From NCBI GenBank assembly GCA_030348385.1, contig JAUCFP010000006.1:744001-808000 (forward strand): a stretch of 64,000 nucleotides of DNA, in the 5' to 3' direction. This DNA is from Cytobacillus sp. NJ13 (GTDB taxonomy: Bacteria; Bacillota; Bacilli; Bacillales; Cytobacillaceae). Shown here one piece after another: positions 24,765-34,446 of this stretch. Position 1 is the first letter of the stretch, and each line of letters begins with the position of its first letter. The notes under the pieces were generated by a model. It was not told where the DNA came from and made no database searches. It worked only from the letters and a program-made list of their open reading frames with translations. The position numbers and the translations under genes were made by a program.

Positions 24765-25463
24765 ATGGAGAAAGCGATTTTACATTACGATGATTTACTG
24801 GAAATGCTGGATGGATTGTTAAGAGAACCAAAAGCCTTCTGGGAAAATTTTTATGAAGACCGGGACAAAGAGATTCCATTTTTCATAGCGAAGGGGCCAG
24901 ATGAAAACTTGAATGCATATGTTCAAAATGGCTTGCGGCCGGGAAAAACCCTTGAGATTGGCTGCGGTCCGGGGAGGAATGCCATCTTTCTGGCGAAGAG
25001 TGGAGCGAAAGTGGATGCCATTGATTTTTCCGAAAAGGCGATCAATTGGGCTGGCGAAAGAGCCAAAGAAGCACAAGCCGATATAAATTTTAAATGTGTA
25101 TCTCTTTTTGATTTCCATTTTGAACCACACACCTATGATTTTATTTATGACAGCGGCATGTTCCATCATCTTCCCCCGCATAGAAGGCTGACATATTTGG
25201 AAATAATCAAAGCTGCACTGAAGCCAGGGGGAAAGTTCGGACTTGTTTGCTTTAATACTGATGGCGCGCTTCCTACTCCGGACTGGGAGGTATATCACAG
25301 CGGCAGCTTAAAGGGAGGCATCGGGTATACTGAAGAACGATTGAAAGCGATCTTTAACAATGACTTTAATCTCATTGAGTTTAGAAAAATGAAAAATATT
25401 CAGCAGCCTAGCAATCTCTTTGGAGAAGATTTTTTATGGGCCAGTTTGATGCGGTTAAAATAG
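24765..25463 (+). CDS. class I SAM-dependent methyltransferase
   Basis: 232 residues. The Rossmann motif I is LEIGCGPGRNAIFLAKSG; motif II AIDFSEKAINWA; motif III region YDFIYDSGMFHHLPPHRR; then ALKPGGKFGLVCFN. The substrate cannot be told from sequence. GGGGGC precedes ATG 24765. It lies 24 bp upstream of the GrpB-like gene in the same direction, probably one transcript. Confidence 0.82.
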   Translation: MEKAILHYDDLLEMLDGLLREPKAFWENFYEDRDKEIPFFIAKGPDENLNAYVQNGLRPGKTLEIGCGPGRNAIFLAKSGAKVDAIDFSEKAINWAGERAKEAQADINFKCVSLFDFHFEPHTYDFIYDSGMFHHLPPHRRLTYLEIIKAALKPGGKFGLVCFNTDGALPTPDWEVYHSGSLKGGIGYTEERLKAIFNNDFNLIEFRKMKNIQQPSNLFGEDFLWASLMRLK

Positions 25464-25487
25464 AAGTTTTCAAATTAGGAGGAAATC

Positions 25488-26009
25488 ATGACAAGGAAAG
25501 TGGCAGTTGCTCCATATAATCCCGATTGGCCATCCTTATTTAAAAGCGAGGCAGCACTCCTCAAGACGATTTTTAAAAGAGAGATTTTGGACATCCACCA
25601 TATAGGCAGCACGTCCATTCCAGGTCTGGCAGCAAAGCCGGTCATCGATATAATGCCTATAGTAAATAAAATTGAAATGGTTGATCGCTTCAATCCGGAA
25701 ATGATTTCACTGGGATATGAACCCCGCGGAGAAAACGGACTGCCTGGCCGGCGGTATTTTCAGAAGGGCGGCAATCAGCGGACTCATCATGTCCATATCT
25801 ACGAAATAGGGAATCCTCATATCACCCGGCATCTTGCATTTCGTGATTATTTACGATTAAACGGCGAAGAAGCAAAACAATATGGAGCTTTAAAAATGGA
25901 GTTAGCGAAACAGTACCCTTTAGACATTGATGCATACATAGAAGGGAAAGAAGCACTGGTGCGGGAAATTGAGATGAAGGCAATAAAGTGGCATGAGGCA
26001 TTATGCTAA
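25488..26009 (+). CDS. GrpB/UPF0157 family protein
   Basis: 173 residues of the GrpB family, a nucleotidyltransferase-like fold: PYNPDWPSLFKSEAALLK, HIGSTSIPGLAAKPVIDIMP, HHVHIYEIGNPHITRHLAFR. Function is unproven; some members are fused to dephospho-CoA kinase. AGGAGG ribosome site. Last gene before the large repeat array. Confidence 0.85.
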   Translation: MTRKVAVAPYNPDWPSLFKSEAALLKTIFKREILDIHHIGSTSIPGLAAKPVIDIMPIVNKIEMVDRFNPEMISLGYEPRGENGLPGRRYFQKGGNQRTHHVHIYEIGNPHITRHLAFRDYLRLNGEEAKQYGALKMELAKQYPLDIDAYIEGKEALVREIEMKAIKWHEALC

Positions 26010-26064
26010 GTTAATCCACTATTATTCTTTATCAAATCAAAAATGAGAATACCTATAAAACTTT

Positions 26065-26865
26065 TAATCCCTATTCGGACAGCAAAAAGACATATCCCTG
26101 CTTGCTCTGTCCGAACCAGGCATGCATTCGGACAGCAAAGGTTAAATCGCAGTTGATGGTGTCCGAACCAGGCACGCATTCGGACAGAAAAGGTCAAATC
26201 GCAGTTGATGGTGTCCGAACCAGGCACGCATTCTGACAGCAAAGGTTAAATCGCAGTTGATGGTGTCCGAACCAGGCACGCATTCGGACAGAAAAGGTTA
26301 AATCACAGTTGGTGCTGTCCGAACCAGGCACGCATTCGGACAGTAAAGGTTAAATCACAGTTGGTGCTGTCCGAACCAGGCACGCATTCGGACAGAAAAG
26401 GTCAAATCGCAGTTGATGGTGTCCGAACCAGGCATGCATTCTGACAGCAAAGGCCAAATCGCAGTTGATGGTGTCCGAATCAGGCATACATTCGGACAGC
26501 AAATGCTAAATCGCAGTTGATGGTGTCCGAACCAGGCACGCATTCGGACAGAAAAGGTCAAATCGCAGTTGATGGTGTCCGAACCAGGCACGCATTCGAA
26601 CAGTAAAGGTTAAATCACAGTTGGTGCTGTCCGAACCAGGCACGCATTCGGACAAAAAAATGCTAAATCGCAGTTGATGGTGTCCGAACCAGGCACGCAT
26701 TCTGACAGCAAAGGCCAAACCGCTGTTCCCACTGTCCGAACCAGGCACGCATTCTGACAGAAAAAGTCAAATTGCAGTTGATAGTGTCCGAACCAGCTGC
26801 GCATTCAGAAAGCAAAGGCCCATTCGCAGATCCCGCTGTCCAAGTCAGCTGCGTATTCACCCGCC
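26065..26865. repeat. large 52-bp tandem array with a palindrome in each unit
   Basis: GTCCGAACC-type junctions begin at 26109, 26161, 26213, 26265, 26317, 26369, 26421, 26473, 26525, 26577 and 26629, then 26682, 26734, 26786 and a degenerate 26838. That is about 15 units of 52 bp, with one 53. Each holds the inverted repeat TGTCCGAA / TTCGGACA around an 11-nt loop. Two unit types alternate irregularly (GCAGTTGATGGT and ACAGTTGGTGCT). It fills the gap between convergent genes. Long minus-strand ORFs through it are by-products of the repeat. Confidence 0.92.
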
Positions 26866-26907
26866 ACCAAGAGAGTTCCCGGTTAAACAATATCCTCCGC
26901 CAAGCTT

Positions 26908-27639
26908 TTATTCATAATTCCGTTCAATAATAAAATGAGCATAATCCCCGCGGAACATCGTTTTGGAATACTCGATTAAGCTTCCGTCTTCAATATGGGC
27001 ATAGGTTTCAAGAGAGAAACACGGTGTTTCAGTTTTGATTTTTAACAAGTCACTAATTTCCTCTTCCGGAAATGAAATTTCTAAATGCTCGACTGTCTTT
27101 TTGATTTTTAAGTCGTATTGAGTCTGCAGTAAATTGTATAAGGATTTTTCACAGGCCTGCCGGTTCAAGCTGGGGGTCTTTTTCCATGGCAGAAAGGCTT
27201 TTTCATATTGAAGCGGCTCGTCATCCGCATATCTGATTCGTTCGAGAACATTTACGGGATCGCCTTCTGACAGCTCAAAGACATCTGCTAAGAAGGGATC
27301 GGCAGGGATGACTTCCAGGTTTATTACTTTTATAAGCGGGTTTTTTCCCTGCAACGTCATTTGCTTTGAAAAGTTTTCGACGGTAGAAGTCAGCCGCTGC
27401 TTAACTTTATTGCTTGATACAAAAGTGCCTCTGCCTTGCTGGCGATAAATATGGCCTTCTGAGCTCAGCTGCTGGAGTGCTGTTCTAATGGTCGTCCGGC
27501 TGACTCCATATTTTTCACAAAACTCCGCTTCTGTCGGCAATTTTGTATCCGGTTTGTATTCTCCATTAGCTATAAGTTCAAGAATGCTTTCTTTAACCTT
27601 CAAATGCAGGGCACTATCCTCGGTGAAACCGTCTTTCAT
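26908..27639 (-). CDS. GntR/HutC-family regulator (UTRA domain)
   Basis: 243 residues from ATG 27639 (AGGAGG upstream); a longer frame to 27666 lacks a ribosome site. N-terminal winged helix: EAEFCEKYGVSRTTIRTALQ and GHIYRQQGRGTFVS. C-terminal UTRA ligand domain (~85-240) senses a small, often phosphorylated sugar. It is divergent from the chitobiose-type PTS operon, and two palindromes in the 285-bp gap share TTGTAAT half-sites. It is the likely repressor of that operon and of itself. Confidence 0.85.
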   Translation of the reverse strand: MKDGFTEDSALHLKVKESILELIANGEYKPDTKLPTEAEFCEKYGVSRTTIRTALQQLSSEGHIYRQQGRGTFVSSNKVKQRLTSTVENFSKQMTLQGKNPLIKVINLEVIPADPFLADVFELSEGDPVNVLERIRYADDEPLQYEKAFLPWKKTPSLNRQACEKSLYNLLQTQYDLKIKKTVEHLEISFPEEEISDLLKIKTETPCFSLETYAHIEDGSLIEYSKTMFRGDYAHFIIERNYE

Positions 27640-27698
27640 ACCCGTTCCTCCTACTCTGTTCTTCATTCTATTATTCCATAAAACTTATTGTCATATCA

Positions 27699-27765
27699 AT
27701 TACAAAATAATTTGTAATAACAAATTTAAAAAAGGTATTGAAAAATTAAATATTTGTAATTACAA
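27699..27765. promoter_or_regulatory. two candidate GntR operators
   Basis: ATTACAAAATAATTTGTAAT (27699-27718, near-palindrome) and TTGTAATTACAA (27754-27765, perfect palindrome) share the half-site TTGTAAT in the GntR-PTS divergent gap. Confidence 0.6.
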
Positions 27766-27892
27766 TTGATTTCAAGCATAGGATATTGAAGGGGGGTGAA
27801 TGACTTCAAAAAAGGAATATTTTTCTTTTAAATTGACTGAATAATCTGTTTTATTGATGGTACTATTAGGATAAGCAATCATTCTATTTTTT

Positions 27893-27906
27893 TGAAATCG
27901 CTTACA
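27893..27906 (+). promoter_or_regulatory. cre site upstream of the PTS operon
   Basis: TGAAATCGCTTACA matches the cre consensus at every fixed position. It lies 19 bp before the IIB start, within the leader, where CcpA would block transcription. Confidence 0.75.
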
Positions 27907-27924
27907 GAGAAAAGGGGGTCAATC

Positions 27925-28230
27925 ATGAATATTTTGTTATGCTGTTCGGCTGGAATGTCTACGAGTCTTCTAGTGACAAAAATGCAGGCAAGTGCTGATA
28001 GCCAGGGGATCGACTGTAAAATCTGGGCTGTTGGCAACGGGGAGGTTAGAAACCATATTGATTCCGCAGATGTACTGCTGCTGGGACCGCAGATTCGGTT
28101 TATGACCGAGCAGCTGAAGAAAGAGGCAGGCGGCAGGATCCCTGTAGCTCCCATAAACCCAATGCATTATGGCTTATGCAATGGAGAGGAAGTATTAAAG
28201 CAAGCTATTTCATTAATAAAGGGTGAATAG
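27925..28230 (+). CDS. PTS lactose/cellobiose-type IIB component
   Basis: 101 residues. The phospho-Cys is in [17 protein letters not shown] (Cys7 by family comparison). Cytoplasmic IIB of a Lac/Chb-family PTS; receives phosphate from IIA and gives it to the sugar at IIC. ATG 27925 follows AAAGGGGG. The ChbG and GH4 partners downstream point to diacetylchitobiose; cellobiose is the alternative. Confidence 0.88.
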   Translation: MNILLCCSAGMSTSLLVTKMQASADSQGIDCKIWAVGNGEVRNHIDSADVLLLGPQIRFMTEQLKKEAGGRIPVAPINPMHYGLCNGEEVLKQAISLIKGE

Positions 28231-28232
28231 TG

Positions 28233-29567
28233 ATGATGACGTTTATTGAGAAATATATCATGCCTTATGCTATGAAATTCGGCAATAACAGGCATTTGCT
28301 TGCTATCCGGGATGCCTTGATCGGGATGATTGCCATCACGATGGTAGGATCATTTGCTGTTCTATTTAATAATTTGGGGGAAATCATTAAGCCATACGGG
28401 AGGCTCATGGAAAGCATTTTCGGCGAATCCTGGAAAACACTGGGCGGAGATATTTGGTGGGGAACGTTTGCCTTTTTAACCATATTCGCCGTGTTTGGCA
28501 TATCCCACAGACTTGCCAAATCCTATGGGGATGATGGATTCGAGGCCATGCTGGTTGCTGCAGCCTGCTTCTTCCTCTTAGTCCCTCAGGTTGGCCAGGT
28601 GCCGGATACGGAAGGCGTCTGGGGGTTCATTGGCTATGGATACTTTAATGCTGCGGCTTTATTTACAGGGATTGTGGTGGCCCTTCTTGCAACAGAATTA
28701 TTTATACGTTTGACCAGGGTAAAAGCCTTTATTATCAGACTGCCGGATGGAGTACCTCCTGCCGTTGCTGGGGCATTTGCCAAATTGGTGCCGGGCATGC
28801 TGACGATTTTCTTGTTTGGAGTGGCAGGCCTTCTGTTCAGAAAAATGACAAATGGGGAATTTTTGAATGACTGGCTTAATGCAACACTTGTCGCACCTTT
28901 GACAAATGCAGCGGATTCACTGCTATTTGCGATCCTTATTGTCTTTCTTGTTCATGGCTTCTGGGCGGTTGGCCTTCATGGGCCTAATATTCTAGGAGGT
29001 GTTACAACGCCTTTATTCACATCTCTCGGAACCAAAAATACAGATTTGTATGCTCAGGGTGTGGCAGATCTTGATAAATATGCCATTCTGGCAGGTCCAT
29101 TTCTGGATGCCTTCGTATATCTCGGCGGCTCTGGAGCAACGCTTGGCCTTATCATTGCCATGTTTATTGCAGGACGAAAGAGGCACAAGCAAATGCTGGC
29201 ATTGGGAACGCCGCCAGGAATCTTCCAAATCAATGAACCGCTTTTATTCGGTCTTCCGATTGTGTTAAATCCAATCTGGCTAATACCGTTTATTTCAGCA
29301 CCGGTCATTATGACTGTAGTGGCGTATCTGGCTATTAAATGGGGCCTTGTATATCCGGTCGTTGTGGCAAGCATTCCCTGGGTGACGCCTGCAGGAATTG
29401 GCGGCTATCTTGCTACAGGGGGACATATCTCCGGTGCAGTGCTGGCACTTGTGAATTTAGCGATTTCCATTTCCATTTATCTTCCATTCGTATATGTAAC
29501 AGGGAAAATGGATGAAAAGAAACTGAAGCAGGTGCAGCCAGAACAAACACCATCAATTCAAGGTTAG
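28233..29567 (+). CDS. PTS lactose/cellobiose-type IIC permease
   Basis: 444 residues, about ten membrane segments. It has the family blocks LPDGVPPAVAGAF, HGFWAVGLHGPNI and FQINEPLLFGLPIVLNP. It takes up a beta-linked disaccharide with phosphorylation. ATG 28233 starts two bases after the IIB stop, with AAAGGG at 28218; the ATG at 28236 is an alternative. Confidence 0.88.
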   Translation: MMTFIEKYIMPYAMKFGNNRHLLAIRDALIGMIAITMVGSFAVLFNNLGEIIKPYGRLMESIFGESWKTLGGDIWWGTFAFLTIFAVFGISHRLAKSYGDDGFEAMLVAAACFFLLVPQVGQVPDTEGVWGFIGYGYFNAAALFTGIVVALLATELFIRLTRVKAFIIRLPDGVPPAVAGAFAKLVPGMLTIFLFGVAGLLFRKMTNGEFLNDWLNATLVAPLTNAADSLLFAILIVFLVHGFWAVGLHGPNILGGVTTPLFTSLGTKNTDLYAQGVADLDKYAILAGPFLDAFVYLGGSGATLGLIIAMFIAGRKRHKQMLALGTPPGIFQINEPLLFGLPIVLNPIWLIPFISAPVIMTVVAYLAIKWGLVYPVVVASIPWVTPAGIGGYLATGGHISGAVLALVNLAISISIYLPFVYVTGKMDEKKLKQVQPEQTPSIQG

Positions 29568-29579
29568 GCGGGTTAATGA

Positions 29580-29894
29580 ATGGATAAAGAAAAGCTTTAT
29601 CAAATATCATTTCAGCTTATTTTGCACAGCGGGAATGCCAGAAGTCTCGCCATGGAATCCATCCAGAAAGCAAAGGCCGGAAAGTTCGAAGCAGCGGAAG
29701 CAAAAATCCGGGAAGCCGAGGAGGAGTTTGTCCTGGCACACAGACATCAAACTGAGTTAATTCAGGGGGAGGCTTCCGGGACTCAATTCGATCTGCCCAT
29801 CATTCTTGTCCATGCCCAGGATCATTTGATGAATGCACTGACTGTCAAAGACATGGCACAGGAATTTATCGACTTATACAAGAAACTTGACTAA
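29580..29894 (+). CDS. PTS lactose/cellobiose-type IIA component
   Basis: 104 residues, all-helical. The phospho-His is in ILVHAQDHLMNALT. It forms a trimer in the family and passes phosphate from HPr to IIB. Gene order IIB-IIC-IIA is that of chb operons. Confidence 0.87.
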   Translation: MDKEKLYQISFQLILHSGNARSLAMESIQKAKAGKFEAAEAKIREAEEEFVLAHRHQTELIQGEASGTQFDLPIILVHAQDHLMNALTVKDMAQEFIDLYKKLD

Positions 29895-29907
29895 GAGAGG
29901 TAAACGA

Positions 29908-31230
29908 ATGGCACAGCAACCAGATAGTATAAAAATAGCCGTAATAGGCGGAGGTTCAAGCTATACACCTGAATTGATTGAAGGCTTCATCAATAGACAT
30001 CAGGAATTGCCTGTCAGGGAAATTTGGCTTGTGGATGTGGAGGAAGGAAGAAATAAGCTTGAGATTGTCGGCCAATTAGCGAAGCGGATGGTTGAAAAAG
30101 CCGGGGTTCCCATACAGATTCAGCTAACTTTAGATAGGAAAAAAGCGCTTAAGAATGCCGATTTTGTTACAACCCAATTCCGTGTCGGGCTTTTGGATGC
30201 AAGAGCAAAAGACGAGAGAATTCCTTTGAAATATGGAGTGCTGGGCCAGGAAACCAATGGCCCGGGAGGATTTTTCAAGGCACTCAGAACGATTCCAGTC
30301 ATTATGGAGATCTGCCGTGAAATGGAAGAATTGTGCCCCAATGCATGGCTGATCAATTTTACCAATCCGGCAGGAATGATTACAGAAGCAGTCCTGCGAA
30401 ACAGCAATATCAAAAAAGTGGTTGGTTTATGCAATGTGCCGATTGGGATGGAGATGGGGGCAGCCCAGTTAATGAATGTGGATCACAGCAGAGTAAGAAT
30501 TGACTTTGCGGGACTCAACCACCTCGTTTACGGGCTCGACGTCTATGTCGATGGAGTGAGCGTCAAGGAAGAGCTTCTGAAAAAGCTTATGTACAAAGAA
30601 CATTCGATCACGATGAAAAACATCCATGCGATGGGGTGGGAACCGGAATTTCTGCAGGCATTGAATGTGCTTCCTTGTCCTTACCATAATTATTACTATA
30701 AAACACGTGAAATGGTGGAAGAAGAAGTCAAGGCAGCTTCTGAAGGCGGGACTCGGGCTGAAGTGGTTAAAAAGCTGGAGGAAGAGCTGTTCCAGTTATA
30801 TCAGAATCCAGATCTTGCTGAAAAGCCTCCGCAGCTTGAAAAAAGGGGAGGGGCTTACTATAGTGATGCAGCATGCAGGCTGATTCATTCGATATATACT
30901 GATAAAAGGGATATACAGCCGGTTAATACCCGTAATAATGGTGCCATTGCAGGCCTTCCGTCTGATTCAGCCGTGGAAGTCAGCTGCGTAATTACGAAGG
31001 ATGGACCGAAGCCGATAGCGGTCGGTGAACTCCCAGTTGCAGTCAGAGGACTGGTTCAAACTATTAAATCCTTTGAAAGAGTGACCATAGAAGCGGCCCT
31101 GACTGGTGATTACAATACTGCTCTTCTAGCGATGACAATCAATCCGCTGGTGGATTCCGATAAAATAGCTAAAAAGATACTTGATGAAATGCTCGAAGCT
31201 CATCGTACCTATTTGCCGCAATTTCAATAA
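29908..31230 (+). CDS. GH4 6-phospho-beta-glucosidase (ChbF/LicH/CelF type)
   Basis: 440 residues from ATG 29908. The NAD-binding N terminus is [25 protein letters not shown] and GLCNVPIGM are the metal and substrate loops of glycoside hydrolase family 4 (NAD+, Mn2+, redox mechanism). It cleaves the phosphorylated disaccharide inside the cell. ChbF acts on chitobiose 6-phosphate after ChbG deacetylation; LicH acts on cellobiose 6-phosphate. The neighbour ChbG favours the first. Confidence 0.88.
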   Translation: MAQQPDSIKIAVIGGGSSYTPELIEGFINRHQELPVREIWLVDVEEGRNKLEIVGQLAKRMVEKAGVPIQIQLTLDRKKALKNADFVTTQFRVGLLDARAKDERIPLKYGVLGQETNGPGGFFKALRTIPVIMEICREMEELCPNAWLINFTNPAGMITEAVLRNSNIKKVVGLCNVPIGMEMGAAQLMNVDHSRVRIDFAGLNHLVYGLDVYVDGVSVKEELLKKLMYKEHSITMKNIHAMGWEPEFLQALNVLPCPYHNYYYKTREMVEEEVKAASEGGTRAEVVKKLEEELFQLYQNPDLAEKPPQLEKRGGAYYSDAACRLIHSIYTDKRDIQPVNTRNNGAIAGLPSDSAVEVSCVITKDGPKPIAVGELPVAVRGLVQTIKSFERVTIEAALTGDYNTALLAMTINPLVDSDKIAKKILDEMLEAHRTYLPQFQ

Positions 31231-31289
31231 AACTTGCAGGGCAGCCATTTCATGCTGCCTTGCAGCTATGCAACCGGAGGAAAATAATT

Positions 31290-31988
31290 ATGATCAAACT
31301 CATCGTCAATGCTGATGATTTCGGCTATAGTCCCGGAGTTAACTATGGAATTTTGCACAGCCACCTATTTGGAATTGTCAATTCCGCCACCATGATGATG
31401 AACATGCCCGGAACTGGGCAGGCCCTGGCAATGGCCAGACAATACCCGGGTTTACGAACTGGCGTTCATTTAGTTCTGACATGCGGGAAGCCGTTATTAT
31501 CCCATTTAAGAACCTTAACGAATAAAGATGGATACTTCAGAACACAGGCAGATTTGGAGGGAATATCCGCAGAAGAGCTCGAGCTTGAGTGGTCTGCACA
31601 AATTGACCGTTTTCTCAGGGCTGGTCTTGCGCCTTCCCATTTGGATAGCCATCATCACGTTCATACACGCGAAGAGCTTCTCCCAGTGGTTCAAAACCTG
31701 TCCAATAAATACGATCTCCCTTTCAGAGTCAATGGCGACTTTCCGCTTGAAGGGGTCAAAAGCTATTCTAACAGATGCTTATTCGATTTTTACGGAGATG
31801 GCATTCAGGAAGATTATTTCAGCATGCTGGCAGAAAAGGCGGAGGACGGGGAAACAGTGGAAGTCATGTGCCATCCGGCATTCGCAGATCAATTGCTAAT
31901 GGAAGGGTCATCTTATAATTTAAAGCGTTTAAAAGAGCTGGAAATACTGTGCTCCACAAACCTTCCACCTGAAATAAATCTTCTATAA
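31290..31988 (+). CDS. ChbG/YdjC-family carbohydrate deacetylase
   Basis: 232 residues from ATG 31290 (CGGAGG upstream); a longer frame from 31260 lacks a ribosome site. Metal-site residues: VNADDFGYSPGVNYGI, LDSHHHVHT and MCHPAFAD. Members deacetylate acetylated chitooligosaccharides such as chitobiose 6-phosphate, letting ChbF hydrolyse them and generating the inducer. This is the best evidence that the operon handles diacetylchitobiose. Confidence 0.85.
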   Translation: MIKLIVNADDFGYSPGVNYGILHSHLFGIVNSATMMMNMPGTGQALAMARQYPGLRTGVHLVLTCGKPLLSHLRTLTNKDGYFRTQADLEGISAEELELEWSAQIDRFLRAGLAPSHLDSHHHVHTREELLPVVQNLSNKYDLPFRVNGDFPLEGVKSYSNRCLFDFYGDGIQEDYFSMLAEKAEDGETVEVMCHPAFADQLLMEGSSYNLKRLKELEILCSTNLPPEINLL

Positions 31989-31990
31989 GA

Positions 31991-32021
31991 AAAACAGTGC
32001 CCGGTAGAGGACACTGTTTTT
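31991..32021. terminator. bidirectional terminator between chbG-like gene and nagP
   Basis: AAAACAGTG / CACTGTTTT stem flanked by A-run and T-run. Confidence 0.85.
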
Positions 32022-32027
32022 TAGTCT

Positions 32028-33404
32028 TTACTTCTTTATTTTCTTCATTTCATCTGCTACAAACTCCACATCTGTTCCAACAATGATCTGAAGGTTTGTC
32101 TTGCTTAATTTCATGATTCCTTTTGCACCATGTGCCTTCAGAGCACTTTCCTTAACCTTTTCCATATCAGCAATATTTAAGCGAAGGCGTGTTGCACAGT
32201 TATCAATGGAAGTGATGTTGTCAGCTCCGCCAATATCTTTGATAAAATGGCTGGCCATAACTTCATACTTATTATTGCCCTGACTAGCAGGTGCCTCTTC
32301 TTCTTCAACTGTGTCTGTTTCATCTTCACGTCCAGGCGTTTTCAGGTCAAACGCTTTTATTAAGGCATAGAAGATAACGAAGTAAAGAATAGCGTAAATG
32401 ACGCCAATTCCCAAAAGCAGCAGCGGCTTTTCAGCGATATTAAAGTTCAGCGCAAAATCGAGTGCGCCTGCTGAGAATGTGAAGCCATCGCGGATGCCCA
32501 ATAGAGAGGTAACCCACATGGAAACTCCGGTTAAGATTGCGTGCACTCCATATAGGAGCGGTGCAATAAACATAAATGAGAACTCGATTGGCTCCGTAAT
32601 ACCAGTCAGGAATGAAGTTAGTGCAAGACCGATGAACATTCCTGATACCGCTTTTCTTTTTTCAGGCTTAGCTGTTGCAATGATTGCAAATGCAGCAGCT
32701 GGAAGACCGAACATCATAACAGGGAAGAATCCAGTCATGTAAGCGCCTGCTGACGGGTCTCCGGCAAAGAAGCGGGCAATATCTCCATTAACTCCTTCAA
32801 ATTCGCCGAACTGGAACCAGAATAAACTATTCAATACGTGATGAAGTCCTAATGGAATAAGCAGGCGGTTTAAGAATCCAAATAGTCCTGATCCCAAAGC
32901 GCCAAGACCAATAATCCAGTTGCCCAATGAATCGATTGCGCCCTGAATTGGAGGCCAGGCAAAACCTGCGATGGCAGCCAGCAGAATCATCGTTACTGAA
33001 GTAATAATCGGAACGAAGCGGCGGCCGCTGAAGAATCCGAGCCAATCCGGAAGTTTGATATCATGGAAGCGGTTATATAATAATCCAGCAATAATACCGG
33101 CAATAATACCGCCCAGTACTCCCATATTAATATTTTCATCGATGGCAATTGCCCCTTCGGTTAATACAAGAAAACCGATGGCGCCTGAAAGGGCAGCTGC
33201 ACCATTACTGTCTTTTGCGAATCCCATCGCAACCCCGATGGCAAAAATAAGTGCCAGGTTGGCGAAAATGGCATTGCCGGCATTTGCGATAAACGGAATG
33301 CCCAATAAATCATCTTGTCCAAAGCGGAGCAGAAGACCGGCGGCAGGCAAGACGGCAATCGGAAGCATTAATGCCTTACCAATTCTTTGTAAGAATCCTA
33401 ACAT
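32028..33404 (-). CDS. nagP: N-acetylglucosamine-type PTS IICB
   Basis: 458 residues. IIC domain (~1-350) with about ten membrane segments and GITEPIEFSFMF; a linker rich in Glu; IIB domain with phospho-Cys in SIDNCATRLRL. No IIA domain, as in B. subtilis NagP (452 aa), so it must borrow a IIA. It imports GlcNAc as GlcNAc-6-phosphate. Divergent from nagB and flanked by NagR-type operators and a cre-like site. Confidence 0.85.
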   Translation of the reverse strand: MLGFLQRIGKALMLPIAVLPAAGLLLRFGQDDLLGIPFIANAGNAIFANLALIFAIGVAMGFAKDSNGAAALSGAIGFLVLTEGAIAIDENINMGVLGGIIAGIIAGLLYNRFHDIKLPDWLGFFSGRRFVPIITSVTMILLAAIAGFAWPPIQGAIDSLGNWIIGLGALGSGLFGFLNRLLIPLGLHHVLNSLFWFQFGEFEGVNGDIARFFAGDPSAGAYMTGFFPVMMFGLPAAAFAIIATAKPEKRKAVSGMFIGLALTSFLTGITEPIEFSFMFIAPLLYGVHAILTGVSMWVTSLLGIRDGFTFSAGALDFALNFNIAEKPLLLLGIGVIYAILYFVIFYALIKAFDLKTPGREDETDTVEEEEAPASQGNNKYEVMASHFIKDIGGADNITSIDNCATRLRLNIADMEKVKESALKAHGAKGIMKLSKTNLQIIVGTDVEFVADEMKKIKK

Positions 33405-33436
33405 ATTGATCTCTCCTTAATAAAAAATAATGAATA

Positions 33437-33452
33437 AGAAAGCGTTTTACTA
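33437..33452 (-). promoter_or_regulatory. cre-like site of nagP
   Basis: On the minus strand AGTAAAACGCTTTCTT, one mismatch to the cre consensus, 33-48 bp before the nagP start. Confidence 0.5.
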
Positions 33453-33480
33453 AACTGTCGTAATCATACCAAAATATAAA

Positions 33481-33497
33481 TATAGTTGTCTATACCA
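33481..33497 (-). promoter_or_regulatory. NagR (YvoA)-type dre operator, nagP side
   Basis: On the minus strand TGGTATAGACAACTATA. It is the same sequence as the nagB-side site in opposite orientation and resembles the GntR-family NagR/DasR operator. Confidence 0.75.
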
Positions 33498-33564
33498 TTT
33501 TAAAAGAAAAAATTCTAAAGTGCAGGATTTTCTTTCTTATATTAAGACTTTTCTAACAATGAAA

Positions 33565-33582
33565 TTGGTATAGACAACTATA
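33565..33582 (+). promoter_or_regulatory. NagR (YvoA)-type dre operator, nagB side
   Basis: TTGGTATAGACAACTATA. Seventeen of the bases match the nagP-side site. No nagR gene is in the window. Confidence 0.75.
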
Positions 33583-33694
33583 CTTTAGGATGATACGATA
33601 TTTAATATAAATGGGTTTATTTAATTACTATATTTTGCATGTAAAAGTGCAAATATATTCTTATTCAGCTTTTTAAGCAAGGAGGAAACTCAGT

Positions 33695-34432
33695 ATGGAG
33701 ATTATTAAAGTAACCAGCTATGAACAAATGAGTAAAACCGCAGCAGATTATATCATCAGGAAGGTCCGAAAGCTTCCTGAAGCAACACTGGGATTGGCAA
33801 CCGGAAGCACTCCTGTGGGAACCTATAAAAAGTTGATTGAAGATCATCAGGACAACAAAACATCATATAAAAACGTAACAACTTTTAATCTGGATGAATA
33901 TATTGGTCTTTCAGGGGAAAATCCGCAAAGCTACCGTTATTTTATGGATTCAGTATTGTTTAATCTTCTGGACATCCAAAAGGGAAATACTTTTGTTCCC
34001 AATGGTACGCTTGAGGATTTGGGAGAAGAATGCCGTAATTATGAAAGTAAGCTGAAAAACCATGGCGGCATAGATCTGCAAATTTTGGGGATCGGCAATA
34101 ATGGACATATTGGCTTCAATGAGCCTGGAACGTCTTTTTTATCTAAAACTCATATTGTTGATTTAGCAGATTCTACTATTAAAGCCAATGCCAGGTTTTT
34201 TAATACGATCGAAGAGGTGCCGACCCAAGCCATTACAATGGGAATCTCAACGATCATGCAGAGCAGGGAGATCCTTCTTCTCGCTTCAGGTGAAGCAAAA
34301 GCGGATGCCATTCAAAGGCTTCTTGGAAATGGTGTTAATGAACATTTCCCGGCATCTATCTTAAAAAATCATCCAAACGTGAAAGTGATTGCCGACGAAG
34401 CGGCTCTAAGCGCATCAAAAGTCTCGGTATAA
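33695..34432 (+). CDS. nagB: glucosamine-6-phosphate deaminase
   Basis: 245 residues. Seen: GLATGSTPVGTYKKLI, FNLDEYIGL (catalytic Asp), GIGNNGHIGFNEPG (catalytic His). Converts glucosamine-6-phosphate to fructose-6-phosphate and ammonia, feeding GlcNAc and chitobiose carbon into glycolysis. AAGGAGG precedes ATG 33695. nagA is not next to it. Confidence 0.92.
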   Translation: MEIIKVTSYEQMSKTAADYIIRKVRKLPEATLGLATGSTPVGTYKKLIEDHQDNKTSYKNVTTFNLDEYIGLSGENPQSYRYFMDSVLFNLLDIQKGNTFVPNGTLEDLGEECRNYESKLKNHGGIDLQILGIGNNGHIGFNEPGTSFLSKTHIVDLADSTIKANARFFNTIEEVPTQAITMGISTIMQSREILLLASGEAKADAIQRLLGNGVNEHFPASILKNHPNVKVIADEAALSASKVSV

Positions 34433-34446
34433 ATGGGGTAGTAGCA

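Noticed and set aside
26065..26865. CRISPR array
   Set aside because: Units are contiguous 52-bp repeats with no unique spacers, and no cas genes are nearby.
26006..26890. Protein-coding ORFs on the minus strand through the 52-bp array
   Set aside because: The period is not a multiple of three, all frames carry similar peptides by repetition, and there are no ribosome sites.
28999..29268. 89-aa ORF inside the PTS IIC gene
   Set aside because: Out-of-frame shadow of a clear membrane permease.
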